Assembly (NCBI GenBank): GCA_035631315.1
Contig: DASQIZ010000039.1
Coordinates: forward strand, 1 to 64,000
DNA length: 64,000 nt
Origin: 40CM-2-70-7 sp035631315
Lineage (GTDB): Bacteria > Gemmatimonadota > Gemmatimonadetes > Gemmatimonadales > GWC2-71-9
Direction: 5' to 3'
A program made the position numbers and the translations under genes. Under the pieces are notes generated by a model, which was not told the origin of the DNA, ran no database searches, and saw only the letters and a list, made by a program, of their open reading frames with translations. This document shows positions 40,151 through 49,873 of the stretch, one piece after another (position 1 is the first letter of the stretch; each line of letters begins with the position of its first letter).

Positions 40151-40224
40151 GGGGTTGTAGCTCAGCTGGTTAGAGCGCCGGTCTGTCACACCGGAGGTCG
40201 CGGGTTCGAGCCCCGTCAGCCCCG
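40151..40224 (+). tRNA. tRNA-Asp (anticodon GUC)
   Basis: 74 nt: acceptor GGGGTTG/CAGCCCC (one T-G pair), anticodon stem CCGGT/ACCGG with loop CTGTCAC (anticodon GTC), T arm GCGGG-TTCGAGC-CCCGT, discriminator G as expected for Asp. Confidence 0.96.
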
Positions 40225-40252
40225 CCTGAACCCGCTTCGCGGGATGTTCTCC

Positions 40253-40293
40253 CCGGCTTCGCCTGCTTCGGCACGCGAAGCCGGTGTCTTTTT
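40253..40293 (+). terminator. Terminator between tRNA-Asp and the dcw cluster
   Basis: Ten-bp perfect stem CCGGCTTCGC / GCGAAGCCGG around a 12-nt loop, then TGTC and five T. It would stop tRNA-Asp readthrough; rsmH starts 10 bp later with AGGAG. Confidence 0.88.
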
Positions 40294-40302
40294 CAGGAGC
40301 CC

Positions 40303-41202
40303 ATGACCTTCCACGAGCCTGTCCTCGCCGAGCATATCCGCGCCTGGGCCACCGGGAGCGCGCGCGCCGTGGACGGCACCGCCGGCGGAGGAGGGCATAC
40401 GGCCATCCTGCGAGCGTCGGGCGCCCTCGTGCTGGGGATCGATCGGGATCCCGAAGCCCTGGCCGAGGCCCGGACGCGCGTTGGAGACGATGGCGTCACC
40501 TGGCTCGCGGCGCCCTTTGCATCGAAGGAAGCGCTGGCCGCCGTCCGCGCGTTCACACCCGACCGCATCCTGCTCGACCTCGGCGTCTCGTCGCACCAGC
40601 TCAACGCGGGGACCCGGGGCTTCACATTCCGCCCGGGCGCCGCGCTCGACATGCGCATGACGCCCGAGGTGGGCGTGTCCGCCGCCGACATCCTGAACAC
40701 GTGGGGGGAAGAGCGTCTGGGGACGGCATTCGCCGAGGATGCCGATGAGCCGAAGGCGCGGCGGTTGGCCCGGAGCATCATCCGCCGGCGGGAGCGCGGC
40801 CCCTTCATGACCAGCGATGACTTCGTGAACGCTATCCGGGAGGCGCTGGGGCCGAGGTCGGGTCCGTCGGATTTCGCCCGGCTCTTCCAGGCGCTGCGGA
40901 TGGCGGTGAACGGCGAGAAGGAACAGCTCACCGCCGCCCTCCCCGCCTTCCGGGATGCCCTGACCACCGGGGGTCGCTTGGGCGTCATCGCGTATCATTC
41001 CGGGGAGGACCGGATCGTGAAGCACGCGTTCCGGGAGTGGGCGCGGGATTGCATCTGCCCGCCGGGGCAACCGGTGTGTACATGCCGGGGACATGCGCTA
41101 GGGTTCCTCCAGACGCGGAAAGCCGTGACGCCTGGTCCGGATGAGGTCGCGGCGAATCCACGTTCCCGCTCCGCACACTTTCGCGACTTCGAGGTGGCCT
41201 GA
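40303..41202 (+). CDS. rsmH: 16S rRNA (cytosine1402-N4)-methyltransferase
   Basis: 299 aa. HEPVLAEHI at the N-terminus, SAM-binding GTAGGGGHT, LLDLGVSSHQLN, RGFTFRPGAALDMRM, and YHSGEDRIVK near the C-terminus. It modifies C1402 of 16S rRNA. It heads the dcw cluster here; mraZ, the usual first gene, is absent. RBS AGGAG before ATG 40303. Confidence 0.96.
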   Translation: MTFHEPVLAEHIRAWATGSARAVDGTAGGGGHTAILRASGALVLGIDRDPEALAEARTRVGDDGVTWLAAPFASKEALAAVRAFTPDRILLDLGVSSHQLNAGTRGFTFRPGAALDMRMTPEVGVSAADILNTWGEERLGTAFAEDADEPKARRLARSIIRRRERGPFMTSDDFVNAIREALGPRSGPSDFARLFQALRMAVNGEKEQLTAALPAFRDALTTGGRLGVIAYHSGEDRIVKHAFREWARDCICPPGQPVCTCRGHALGFLQTRKAVTPGPDEVAANPRSRSAHFRDFEVA

Positions 41203-41490
41203 GTGGCGCTCAAAGGTCGGCACTGGGTGATGATCTGGCTGCTGGCGTTCCTGGCGGCCGCGGGCTCCGTCGTGGCGCGCCAGACTGCGGCGCTCCGTAT
41301 CGCCCGCGCGTTAAGCCAGACCCGCGATACCCTGTCTTCACTCCGAAGCCGCCGCGCCGAGTACGAGCGCCGCCTCCGGCAGGCATCGAGCCGCTCCGTC
41401 CTGGTCCCACGAGCCCAGGCTCTGGGTCTCCGCCTTCCCGCTGATTCCGAAATCGTGATTCTGCCCGTTCCCGACACGAGCGCGCCCTGA
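41203..41490 (+). CDS. ftsL: FtsL-like division protein
   Basis: 95 aa, GTG immediately after the rsmH stop. One N-terminal membrane helix (about 8-25), then a short periplasmic coiled coil (RALSQTRDTLSSLRSRRAEY) and VPRAQALGLRLP, as in FtsL. It recruits FtsW/FtsI with FtsQ/B. Identified by size, topology and place between rsmH and ftsI, because FtsL sequence is poorly conserved. Confidence 0.8.
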   Translation: MALKGRHWVMIWLLAFLAAAGSVVARQTAALRIARALSQTRDTLSSLRSRRAEYERRLRQASSRSVLVPRAQALGLRLPADSEIVILPVPDTSAP

Positions 41491-41491
41491 C

Positions 41492-43423
41492 GTGGCGAAG
41501 CTGAACACGCGCGTCTCGTTCATCGAGGGCTCGCTGGGCGTGTTGCTCCTGGCGTTGCTCGTGCGCTCCGCCCAAGTCCAGCTGTTTCAGGGCGCGCGCT
41601 GGGCGACCGAGGCGAAGCAGTCACGCACCGAGCATGTGGTGCTGGAGGCGCCGCGGGGCGCGCTGCTCGACCGCCACGGAACGCCCATCGCCTTGACCCA
41701 GGAGACCTATCACGTCGGCATCGCGCCGAATGAGCTCCGCGATCCCGATCACGATCCCGAGACCATCGCGCGTGTGCTCCATCTCCCCCTCATGCACGTC
41801 GAGGACGAGCTCGGCAGGCACTACGCCTATTTCTCGGGCCCATTCACCGCAAGCACCGTGCAGGGGCTTCGCGATCTGCGAGGCGTGCATCTCGAGCCCG
41901 TGTTGAACCGGTTCTATCCGTCACCGGAGTTCGCGCGTGCGATCATCGGCCGGGCCGGGGAGGGGGGACAGAAACCGTCGGGGCTCGAACGCACGCTCGA
42001 CACGCTGCTCGCCGGCACTCCCGGTGCGGCGGTCGTGCTCAAGGACCGCGCGGGCCGGCAGTACGACTCGCCCTCCCGGCGGATCCAGTCACCCGTGCCG
42101 GGGAACGACGTGGTGCTGACGCTCGACGCCGAGCTACAGGAAATTGCTCAGCGCTCCCTGCGCCTCGCGCTCGAGAAGATGGACGCCGATGGTGGCGATG
42201 TGGTGATGCTCGATCCCGCGACCGGGGAGGTCCTGGCGGTCGCGTCCGAACGTCGCGATGGCGGCATACGCCCTTCGGCGTTCATCGATGCCTACGAGCC
42301 GGGATCGGTGGCCAAGATCTTCACCGCCGGCGCCCTGATCGCCGATCGTCGCATCCGCCTGACGGACCGCGTCTCCGGAGAGAACGGGAAATTCAAGATG
42401 CAGGACCGGACGCTGGTGGATGAGCACCCGCTCCCGACGCTGAATCTGGCCGACGCGATCCGCGTCTCGTCCAACATCGCGATGGCCAAGTTCGTCACGC
42501 GGCTCGACCACAGCAGCGAATATGAGATGCTGCGGGATTTCGGGCTTGGAACGCCCACCGGCATCGAGTTTCCCGCGGAGGCGTCGGGCCGGCTCGCACT
42601 GCCCAAGGACTGGTCCCGGCCCACGCCCACGTCGCTCGCCATCGGATACGAGGTGTCCGTGACCCCCCTGCAGATCGCCGCGGCCTATGGCGCGATTGCG
42701 AACGACGGGGTGCTCCTCGAGCCCACCCTCGTCCGCGAGGTTCGGGCTCCCAACGGAGAGATCCTGTACCGTCACCAACCAGAGCCCGTGCGGCGCGTGG
42801 TCTCTCCCGAGGTCGCAAGGGAGCTGCGGCAGCTGCTCGCGGGCGTGGTCTCCAGCACCGGAACGGGGGCGAGCGCCGCCCTCGCGACCTTTACCCTGGC
42901 GGCGAAGACCGGGACGTCCCGACAGGTGGTGAATGGTCATTACAAGGCGGGCGCCTACAACGCGTCGTTCGCGGCGCTCTTCCCGGCGGAACATCCCCAG
43001 CTCGTGGTGGTCGTGAAGGTCGAGAACCCGCGGAAGGGCGGCTACTTCGCCGCGGAAACGGCGGCGCCCGTGACGCGTGCGATGCTGGAGCAGGCGCTCG
43101 CGTCCCGGACGGTAGCGCTCGACCGGGCCCGGCTCTCCGCGGCCGCGCCAGCACCGGGCGTGGGTGAGTTGGAAGAAGACCCCGGTGTCGCACCCTACGT
43201 CGTGAGTTGGCCTCCACCGCACGACACTGCGGCTCCTGCGCCCCCACGTCCCATTCCCGACGTCTCCGGACGGACGCTGCGGGACGCGGTCCGCCTCTTG
43301 CACCGTCGTGGATTTCACGTGGTCATCAAGGGATGGGGCAACGTCGAAAAGACGTGGCCCGCCGCGGGAGCCGAGGCTGCCGCGGGATCCCTGGTGACGG
43401 TCTTTGGAGATACGCCTCAGTGA
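41492..43423 (+). CDS. ftsI: Division penicillin-binding protein FtsI (PBP3) with a PASTA domain
   Basis: 643 aa. Membrane anchor 10-30; dimerisation region; transpeptidase with SVAK (Ser272-Lys275), SSN (326-328) and KTGTS (472-476). A C-terminal PASTA-like segment (about 585-643, IPDVSGRTLRDAVRLLHRR) follows. PASTA on an FtsI homologue is common in some phyla and binds muropeptides. Complete; GTG start 1 nt after ftsL. Confidence 0.95.
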   Translation: MAKLNTRVSFIEGSLGVLLLALLVRSAQVQLFQGARWATEAKQSRTEHVVLEAPRGALLDRHGTPIALTQETYHVGIAPNELRDPDHDPETIARVLHLPLMHVEDELGRHYAYFSGPFTASTVQGLRDLRGVHLEPVLNRFYPSPEFARAIIGRAGEGGQKPSGLERTLDTLLAGTPGAAVVLKDRAGRQYDSPSRRIQSPVPGNDVVLTLDAELQEIAQRSLRLALEKMDADGGDVVMLDPATGEVLAVASERRDGGIRPSAFIDAYEPGSVAKIFTAGALIADRRIRLTDRVSGENGKFKMQDRTLVDEHPLPTLNLADAIRVSSNIAMAKFVTRLDHSSEYEMLRDFGLGTPTGIEFPAEASGRLALPKDWSRPTPTSLAIGYEVSVTPLQIAAAYGAIANDGVLLEPTLVREVRAPNGEILYRHQPEPVRRVVSPEVARELRQLLAGVVSSTGTGASAALATFTLAAKTGTSRQVVNGHYKAGAYNASFAALFPAEHPQLVVVVKVENPRKGGYFAAETAAPVTRAMLEQALASRTVALDRARLSAAAPAPGVGELEEDPGVAPYVVSWPPPHDTAAPAPPRPIPDVSGRTLRDAVRLLHRRGFHVVIKGWGNVEKTWPAAGAEAAAGSLVTVFGDTPQ

Positions 43424-44868
43424 TCGAGCTGAAAGACATCGTCGCCGCCCTTCGCGAACGTGGACTCCTGACGCACGCCCCCGTGGCATTGCCGGCCATC
43501 ACCGGTGTCACGGCGGACACGCGGAAGCTCCAGAAGGGCATGCTCTACTGCGCCATTCGCGGCGCCATTCAAGACGGACACACCTATGTGTCCAAGGCGA
43601 CGGAGCAGGGAGCGGCGGCAGCTCTGGTGGAGACGGAACAGCCGGGGTCCCTTCCCCAGGTGGTCGTGAAGGATGGCCGGCGGGCGGCGGCGGTCGCGGC
43701 CGAAGTCTGGTTCGGGTACCCGGCGAAGAAGCTCAATCTCGTCGGCGTGACCGGTACCAACGGCAAGACGACGTCGGTCACGCTCGGCCGCCACGTCCTC
43801 TCGTTGCTGTGGCCCTCCGGGTCCATCGGCACGCTGGGGGCGTTCGCTCCTGACAACACGCCCGTCGAGAGTGAAGCCGGCAATCTGACGACGCCGGGCC
43901 CCATCGACCTGCAGGAAACGCTCGCCCTGCTCGTCCAGCGTGGAGCACGTGGCACGGCGATGGAGGTGTCGTCGCACAGTCTCGACCAGGGGAGGATCGA
44001 CGGCCTCGTCTATCGCGCGGCGATCTTTACGAACCTGACGCGCGATCACCTCGACTACCACAAGACCTTCGAGCACTACTTTCACGCCAAAGCGAAGCTC
44101 TCGACCTACCTCGCCCCCGACGGCATCGAAGTGGTGAACGCCGAGGATCCCGCGTGGGAGAAGCTGCCCGGCGGACACCGGCGCATCACGTTCGGGGAGT
44201 CGAAGGGGGACGTACGTGCGGAGAACGTGCGCACCGACGGCTCCGGATCGCGGTTCGTCCTGGTGAGTCCACAGGGCCGCGCGGACGTGAGCCTGCCGCT
44301 GCTCGGTGCGTTCAACGTCGCCAACGCACTCGGCGTCGCGGCCTGCGCCCTGGGGTTGGGCGCGTCAGTCGAGGGGGTGGCCGACCGGCTGACGCACGCG
44401 CCGCAGGTGCCGGGGCGCATGGAGCGGATCGCCTCCAGGCCCTGCGTCGTCTTGAGAGATTACGCGCACACTCCCGATGCGCTCGAACGCGCGCTCGAGA
44501 CGGTGCGGCCGCTGACGCCCGGAAAGGTCATCGCGGTGTTCGGGGCCGGCGGGGACCGGGACCGCGGGAAGCGCGCGCCGATGGGGGACATCGCGTCCCG
44601 CCTGGCGGACGTCGCCATCGCGACGTCCGACAATCCCCGGACCGAAGATCCGAACCGGATCCTCGACGACGTGGAGCAGGGCATGCAGGGGCGCCCACAC
44701 CACCGCGAGGCCGATCGCCGGAAGGCCATCGCCCTGGCCCTTTCCCTCGCGCAGGCGAAAGACACCGTGATTCTTGCGGGGAAGGGCCATGAGACGTACC
44801 AGGTGATCGGCCACGATAAGCAGCCCTTCGATGAGCGCCAGGTCGTCCGGGAGCTGGGAGCCTCCTGA
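43420..44868 (+). CDS. murE: UDP-MurNAc-tripeptide (meso-DAP-adding) ligase MurE
   Basis: 482 aa from GTG 43420 (GTGA overlap). ATP loop GTNGKTT (112-118), NLTRDHLDYH and ATSDNPRTEDPNRI. The DNPR motif (404-407) is the meso-diaminopimelate selector, so the wall is DAP-type. Third amino-acid ligase of peptidoglycan precursor synthesis. Confidence 0.96.
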   Translation: MIELKDIVAALRERGLLTHAPVALPAITGVTADTRKLQKGMLYCAIRGAIQDGHTYVSKATEQGAAAALVETEQPGSLPQVVVKDGRRAAAVAAEVWFGYPAKKLNLVGVTGTNGKTTSVTLGRHVLSLLWPSGSIGTLGAFAPDNTPVESEAGNLTTPGPIDLQETLALLVQRGARGTAMEVSSHSLDQGRIDGLVYRAAIFTNLTRDHLDYHKTFEHYFHAKAKLSTYLAPDGIEVVNAEDPAWEKLPGGHRRITFGESKGDVRAENVRTDGSGSRFVLVSPQGRADVSLPLLGAFNVANALGVAACALGLGASVEGVADRLTHAPQVPGRMERIASRPCVVLRDYAHTPDALERALETVRPLTPGKVIAVFGAGGDRDRGKRAPMGDIASRLADVAIATSDNPRTEDPNRILDDVEQGMQGRPHHREADRRKAIALALSLAQAKDTVILAGKGHETYQVIGHDKQPFDERQVVRELGAS

Positions 44869-46238
44869 TGGCGGAGACAGCCGTTCCACCAGAACCCCCT
44901 GAACCCTGGACGTCAGCGCAGGTGCTGGCAGCGCTCGGCGCCGAGGCGAAGGTGCCCCCGTCCTTCGTGGGTATTGCCACCGACACCCGACACCTGAGCC
45001 CTGGCACCTTGTTCGTCGCCCTCGCCGGCGAGCGCTTTGACGCGCACGCGTTTCTCGATCAGGCGAAGGCTGGAGGGGCAGGGGCCGCCGTGGTCCGCCG
45101 CGGCACGCCACCCGTGGCCGGTCTTCCTTTCATTGAAGTGGCGGACACGCTGGTGGCCCTTGGGCATCTGGGCCGGGCCCGGCGGCGGCGGCTCCCCGAC
45201 GGGGCGCCAGTCGTCGCGGTCACCGGGTCGAGTGGCAAGACGAGCACGAAGGAGCTGATCCGGGCCGCGCTGGGCGTGCGGTATCATGTGCACGCGACCG
45301 CCGGCAACCTCAACAACCTGGTCGGCGTCCCGCTCTCGATCCTCGCCGCGCCGGCCGGGACGGATGCCCTGGTGATTGAAGCGGGGGCGAATCTCCCCGG
45401 GGAAATCCCGCGGCTCCGCGACATCATCGAGCCCACGATCGCCGTGGTGACCAATGTCGGGTACGCCCACGTCGAGGGCTTCGGATCCCTCGAAGGGGTG
45501 ATGCGCGAAAAGGTCTCCCTGGTGGAAAAGGCGGACGTCGCGGTGGTCGGCCCCGAACCGCACGCGTTGGCGGCGGCGGCACGGGCGAAAACCAGAACGG
45601 TGGTGGCGGGCGCCGGTCCGGGTTCCGAGATGCATCCCGACGCGGCGGAGCTCGACGAGTCGGGGCACCCGCGCATCCGGTGGTATGGGCGGGAGGTCAC
45701 GATTCCGGTGACGGGCTTCCATCAGATCGACAATGCCGCCATCGCGGTCGCCGTCGCCCGCGAGGCGGGGGTCAGGCCTGGTGATGCGTTGCAGGGATTG
45801 ACGGCGGCGCGTGTGCCCGGGGGCCGTGGGGCCATCACCGAAGTGCGCGGGCTGACCGTCATCGACGACAGCTACAACGCCAATCCCGGCTCCCTCCGGC
45901 GCGCCGTGGAATTCGCCCGGTGGCTGGCGGAGAAGCGGTCCCGGCCGCTGGCCGTGGTGGTGGGAACCATGTTGGAGTTGGGCGCGGAGAGTGACAAATT
46001 GCACCGGGCGGCGGCGGAGGAAATCGTCGCCGCGGCGCCGGCGTTGGTGGGTGCCGTCGGCGCCTTCGAGACCGCCTTCTCGCCGTTCGCTGGCGTTCTC
46101 AAGGATCGTCTCGTCGTCGCACCGGATGCGGAGCGGCTCGGGCCGCTGCTCAGGCAGCGGCTGAAGGGGAACGAGGTCGTGCTGCTCAAGGCATCGCGGG
46201 GAGTTGCGCTGGAACGGGTGCTGCGCCACCTCAACTGA
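44868..46238 (+). CDS. murF: UDP-MurNAc-tripeptide--D-Ala-D-Ala ligase MurF
   Basis: 456 aa, ATG overlapping the murE stop by one base. ATP loop VTGSSGKTSTKE, NNLVGVPLS, EAGANLPGEI and DDSYNANPGSLR, all MurF features. It adds the D-Ala-D-Ala dipeptide. No ddl gene occurs in this cluster, so that substrate comes from elsewhere. Confidence 0.95.
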   Translation: MAETAVPPEPPEPWTSAQVLAALGAEAKVPPSFVGIATDTRHLSPGTLFVALAGERFDAHAFLDQAKAGGAGAAVVRRGTPPVAGLPFIEVADTLVALGHLGRARRRRLPDGAPVVAVTGSSGKTSTKELIRAALGVRYHVHATAGNLNNLVGVPLSILAAPAGTDALVIEAGANLPGEIPRLRDIIEPTIAVVTNVGYAHVEGFGSLEGVMREKVSLVEKADVAVVGPEPHALAAAARAKTRTVVAGAGPGSEMHPDAAELDESGHPRIRWYGREVTIPVTGFHQIDNAAIAVAVAREAGVRPGDALQGLTAARVPGGRGAITEVRGLTVIDDSYNANPGSLRRAVEFARWLAEKRSRPLAVVVGTMLELGAESDKLHRAAAEEIVAAAPALVGAVGAFETAFSPFAGVLKDRLVVAPDAERLGPLLRQRLKGNEVVLLKASRGVALERVLRHLN

Positions 46239-46254
46239 GGGCGGATATCGGGCC

Positions 46255-47373
46255 GTGCTTTATCACCTGCTGTCGCCACTCGCGAAGACGAACATCCTCT
46301 TCAATCTCTTCAACTACATCACGTTCCGGATCGCGGGCGCGACGGCCACGGCGCTGCTCATGGCGTTTCTGGTAGGACCCTGGATCATCGACGTCCTCCG
46401 ACGCCGTAACGTCGGGCAGGTGGTGCGCGCCGAGGGACCGGCGAGTCACCAGGGGAAGCGAGGGACGCCGACGATGGGCGGCCTCATCATCATCATCGCG
46501 ACCGTCGTGCCGACGCTCCTCTGGGCCAGACTCGATACGCGGTATGTGCTCGTGGCGGTGGTCGCGACGTTGTGGATGGGCACCATCGGGTTCATCGACG
46601 ACTACCTCAAGATCGTGCGGGGCAAGTCGCAGGGTCTGGTGGCGCGCTGGAAACTCGTGGGGCAGGTGACGTTCGGGCTCGCGCTCGGCACCTTCCTCGT
46701 GCTCTTTCCCTTCGTCGACAAGTGGGCGACCGCCACGCAGCTCCCACTCCTCAAGTACGTCTTCCTCGTCCTGCCGTGGCCGATCTACATCGCCTTCGTG
46801 ACCGTGGTCGTGACGGGCTCATCCAACGCGGTGAACCTGACCGACGGGCTCGATGGACTCGCGACGGGTCTCACGGCGATCGTCGCCGGATCGTTCACGA
46901 TCTTCGCGTACGTCTTCGGCCGCGCCGACTACTCGAAATATTTGGGCGTCCTCTATTCGCCGGGCGCCGGGGAGCTCGCCGTCTTCTGCGCCGCGCTGCT
47001 CGGCGCGAGCCTGGGATTTCTCTGGTACAACGCCCATCCCGCCAAGGTGTTCATGGGGGACACCGGCTCCCTGGCGATCGGCGGCGCGCTCGGCGCGATC
47101 GCGATCATGCTCAAGGCGGAATTCCTGCTCCTGATCGCGGGCGCGGTGTTCGTGGCGGAGACGCTCTCGGTGATGATTCAGGTCAACGTGTACCGGTGGA
47201 ATCGGAAGCGGCGCGGGAAGGAGTATGCGGACGCGCATCGCGTGTTCCGGATGGCACCGTTGCACCATCACTTCGAGAAGATGGGGTGGGCGGAACCGCT
47301 GGTGGTCATGCGGTTCTACATCCTGGGCGTGCTGTGCGCGGCCATCGCGCTCGCGACGCTCAAGGTGCGATGA
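46255..47373 (+). CDS. mraY: Phospho-MurNAc-pentapeptide transferase MraY
   Basis: 372 aa from GTG 46255. About ten membrane helices; GKRGTPTMGG, IGFIDDYLK, NLTDGLDGLATG, MGDTGSLAIGG and LHHHFEKMGW are the conserved cytoplasmic-loop motifs. Transfers the precursor to undecaprenyl phosphate (lipid I). Confidence 0.96.
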   Translation: MLYHLLSPLAKTNILFNLFNYITFRIAGATATALLMAFLVGPWIIDVLRRRNVGQVVRAEGPASHQGKRGTPTMGGLIIIIATVVPTLLWARLDTRYVLVAVVATLWMGTIGFIDDYLKIVRGKSQGLVARWKLVGQVTFGLALGTFLVLFPFVDKWATATQLPLLKYVFLVLPWPIYIAFVTVVVTGSSNAVNLTDGLDGLATGLTAIVAGSFTIFAYVFGRADYSKYLGVLYSPGAGELAVFCAALLGASLGFLWYNAHPAKVFMGDTGSLAIGGALGAIAIMLKAEFLLLIAGAVFVAETLSVMIQVNVYRWNRKRRGKEYADAHRVFRMAPLHHHFEKMGWAEPLVVMRFYILGVLCAAIALATLKVR

Positions 47374-48722
47374 AGCTCCCCGATTCCTGGCGGAACGGCA
47401 CCGTCGCGGTGATCGGGTTGGGCAAGAGCGGGGTCGCGGCCACGCGGCTCCTGGCGCGCGAGCATGTGAAGGTTTACGCCTCCGATGGCTCGAATCACCC
47501 GTACGCCGGCGACGCGCTGCAGGCACTCGGCTCCCTCGCGGGGGTCGAAGTCGAAATCGGGCATCACAACCTGGCGCGGATCCAGCATGCCGCGGGTGTC
47601 GTGGTGTCTCCGGGCGTTCCACCGGAAGCGCCACCGCTCAAGGCAGCACGCGATGCCGGTATCCCCATCGTGTCCGAGCTGGACCTTGGGTGTCAGGCGC
47701 TGGAGGGCACACGCGTCATCGGGATCACCGGCACCAACGGGAAGACGACGACCACGGCGCTGATCGCGCATCTGCTGCGCTCCGGGGGCATGGCGGCGGA
47801 AGCGGTGGGGAATATCGGCCGGCCCGTATCGGATATGGCACTCTCCTCGACGCATCCCCGGGTCCTGGCCATCGAGGTGTCATCGTTCCAGCTGCATGAC
47901 TCGCCCCACTTCGCGCCCGATATCGGGGTCCTCACGAACCTTGCTCCCGATCACCTGGATCGGTACGCCTCGGTGGTGGAGTACTACGCCGACAAGGCGC
48001 TGCTCTTCCGGAATGCGGGGCCGAAGAATGCCTGGGTCATGAACGGCGACGACCGGGCAGTGCTGGACATGGTCAAGAGCGTCGCGGGCACCAAGCTGCA
48101 GTTCTCGCTGGAGGGGAGGGCGGACGCCTGGTACGACCGGGGGGCCGATGCCCTGATGCTGAAGAACGACGTCCTGCTCCCGCGCGGAGAGCTCACCCTC
48201 CTGGGGGCCCACAACGTGGGCAATGCGCTGGCGGGCGCCCTCGCGGTTCAGAAAGCTGGGGTTTCTCGTGAGGCCATCGCGGCCGGACTCCGGACGTTCC
48301 GCGCGCTTCCGCACCGGCTGGAGCCGGTGCGCGAGGCCGGTGGGGTGCTGTGGATCAACGACTCCAAGGCGACGAACATCGCGTCCACGGTGGTTGCCGT
48401 GGAAGCAATGACCCGTCCCTATGTGCTCCTCCTCGGCGGCCGTCACAAGGGTGAGCCCTACACGCGGCTCGGCCCTCTCCTCAAGAAGCAGTGCCGTCTC
48501 GTGATCGCGTACGGTGAAGCGGGCCCGATCGTCGCGAAGGACCTCGAGGGGCAGGTTCCCATCGCGCGGGGCACGACCTTCGCCGACGTCCTCGACCGGG
48601 CTCGCGCGGCCGCCAAACCGGGCGACGCCGTGCTGCTGTCTCCGGCGTGTTCGAGCTATGACCAATTCAGGAACTACGAAGAGCGGGGTGCCACCTTCCG
48701 GCAGTACGCGGAGGCTCTATGA
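47370..48722 (+). CDS. murD: UDP-MurNAc-Ala--D-glutamate ligase MurD
   Basis: 450 aa from ATG 47370 (ATGA). VIGLGKSGVAATRLL, GITGTNGKTTTTALIA, EVSSFQL, NLAPDHLDRY and INDSKATN match MurD. It adds D-Glu to UDP-MurNAc-L-Ala. Complete, overlapping ftsW by 4 bp. Confidence 0.96.
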   Translation: MKLPDSWRNGTVAVIGLGKSGVAATRLLAREHVKVYASDGSNHPYAGDALQALGSLAGVEVEIGHHNLARIQHAAGVVVSPGVPPEAPPLKAARDAGIPIVSELDLGCQALEGTRVIGITGTNGKTTTTALIAHLLRSGGMAAEAVGNIGRPVSDMALSSTHPRVLAIEVSSFQLHDSPHFAPDIGVLTNLAPDHLDRYASVVEYYADKALLFRNAGPKNAWVMNGDDRAVLDMVKSVAGTKLQFSLEGRADAWYDRGADALMLKNDVLLPRGELTLLGAHNVGNALAGALAVQKAGVSREAIAAGLRTFRALPHRLEPVREAGGVLWINDSKATNIASTVVAVEAMTRPYVLLLGGRHKGEPYTRLGPLLKKQCRLVIAYGEAGPIVAKDLEGQVPIARGTTFADVLDRARAAAKPGDAVLLSPACSSYDQFRNYEERGATFRQYAEAL

Positions 48723-49873
48723 AAGACCATCAGTGGGAGACCAGACTGCTGGGCATTCTCGCGGCGGTGCTGATTGTCGTGGGACTGGTGTCGGTCTACG
48801 GCGCATCGAGTCTGGTCAACACCGAAGGGGGCGTGGTCGGGGCCAGCTACTTCTTCAAGCAGGCGATCGGGGCAGCGATCGGTGGGCTGGGCGCGACGAT
48901 TCTGGCGCGCACCGACTATCACGTTTGGCAACGCTGGGCGTGGCCGCTGCTGGGGCTCACGCTGGTCCTGCTTCTCATGCCGGTGCTCCCGTTCACCCGC
49001 GCCATCGCACCGACCTTGAATGGCGCCCGGCGTTGGGTGAATCTCGGCGTGACGGTGGTCCAACCCTCGGAGTTGGCGAAGTTCACGCTGGTCTGCTGGG
49101 CGGCGATGCTGGCGGCCAAAAAGGGCGATCAGATCCGCACCGTCAAGTTCGGGCTGTTGCCGTTCCTGGTCGTCCTTCTCCCCATCATCGGGTTGGTGTT
49201 CCTCGAGCCCAACCTGTCGATGGCCCTCTTGCTCACGATGCTCGCGGGCACCGTCCTGTTCGTGGCGGGTGCCCGGATCGGACATTTCCTGCTTCTCGGC
49301 GCCGCGGCCGCACCGCTGCTCTTCGGCGCCGTCGCGAGCGCGCAGTACCGGTTGGCACGGGTCTCGCACTTCTTCAGCTCCGGCAGCGCGCCGAGTGAGG
49401 CGCAGTCGCAAGTCCACCAGTCGCTGGTGGGGATCGGGGCGGGGAGGCTCATCGGGGTCGGGTTCGGGCAGGGACAGCAGAAGCTGGGGTATCTCCCCTA
49501 TGCCTATTCGGACTTCATCTTTTCGACCATTGCGGAAGAGTGGGGGTTTATCGGGGTTACGGTGATCATTCTGTGTTTCGCCGGCATGTGCTGGCTGGGC
49601 TTCCGGATCGCCCGCCGCGCTCCGGATCCCTTTGGCCAGTTCCTCGCCGCCGGACTCACGGCACTGATCGGCATCACCGCGGTCCTGCACATCGCCGTCT
49701 CTCTCGCGGTCATGCCGGCAACCGGCATCACCCTGCCACTCATTTCCTATGGGCGGACCAGCCTCTTCGTATCGCTGGCCGCGATCGGCGTGCTGGTGAG
49801 CATCGGACATGGGCAGCCGAGTCCGCGAAAGACCGCTGGGCGGAAACGCGCGACCGCGGCGGGCACGAAGTGA
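48719..49873 (+). CDS. ftsW: Septal glycosyltransferase FtsW (SEDS family)
   Basis: 384 aa, ATGA overlap with murD. Ten predicted helices; NGARRWVNLG then QPSELAK, FLEPNLSMALL, EEWGFIG and GITLPLISYGRTS are SEDS signatures. It polymerises lipid II with FtsI at the septum. Basic C-terminal tail. Confidence 0.95.
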   Translation: MKDHQWETRLLGILAAVLIVVGLVSVYGASSLVNTEGGVVGASYFFKQAIGAAIGGLGATILARTDYHVWQRWAWPLLGLTLVLLLMPVLPFTRAIAPTLNGARRWVNLGVTVVQPSELAKFTLVCWAAMLAAKKGDQIRTVKFGLLPFLVVLLPIIGLVFLEPNLSMALLLTMLAGTVLFVAGARIGHFLLLGAAAAPLLFGAVASAQYRLARVSHFFSSGSAPSEAQSQVHQSLVGIGAGRLIGVGFGQGQQKLGYLPYAYSDFIFSTIAEEWGFIGVTVIILCFAGMCWLGFRIARRAPDPFGQFLAAGLTALIGITAVLHIAVSLAVMPATGITLPLISYGRTSLFVSLAAIGVLVSIGHGQPSPRKTAGRKRATAAGTK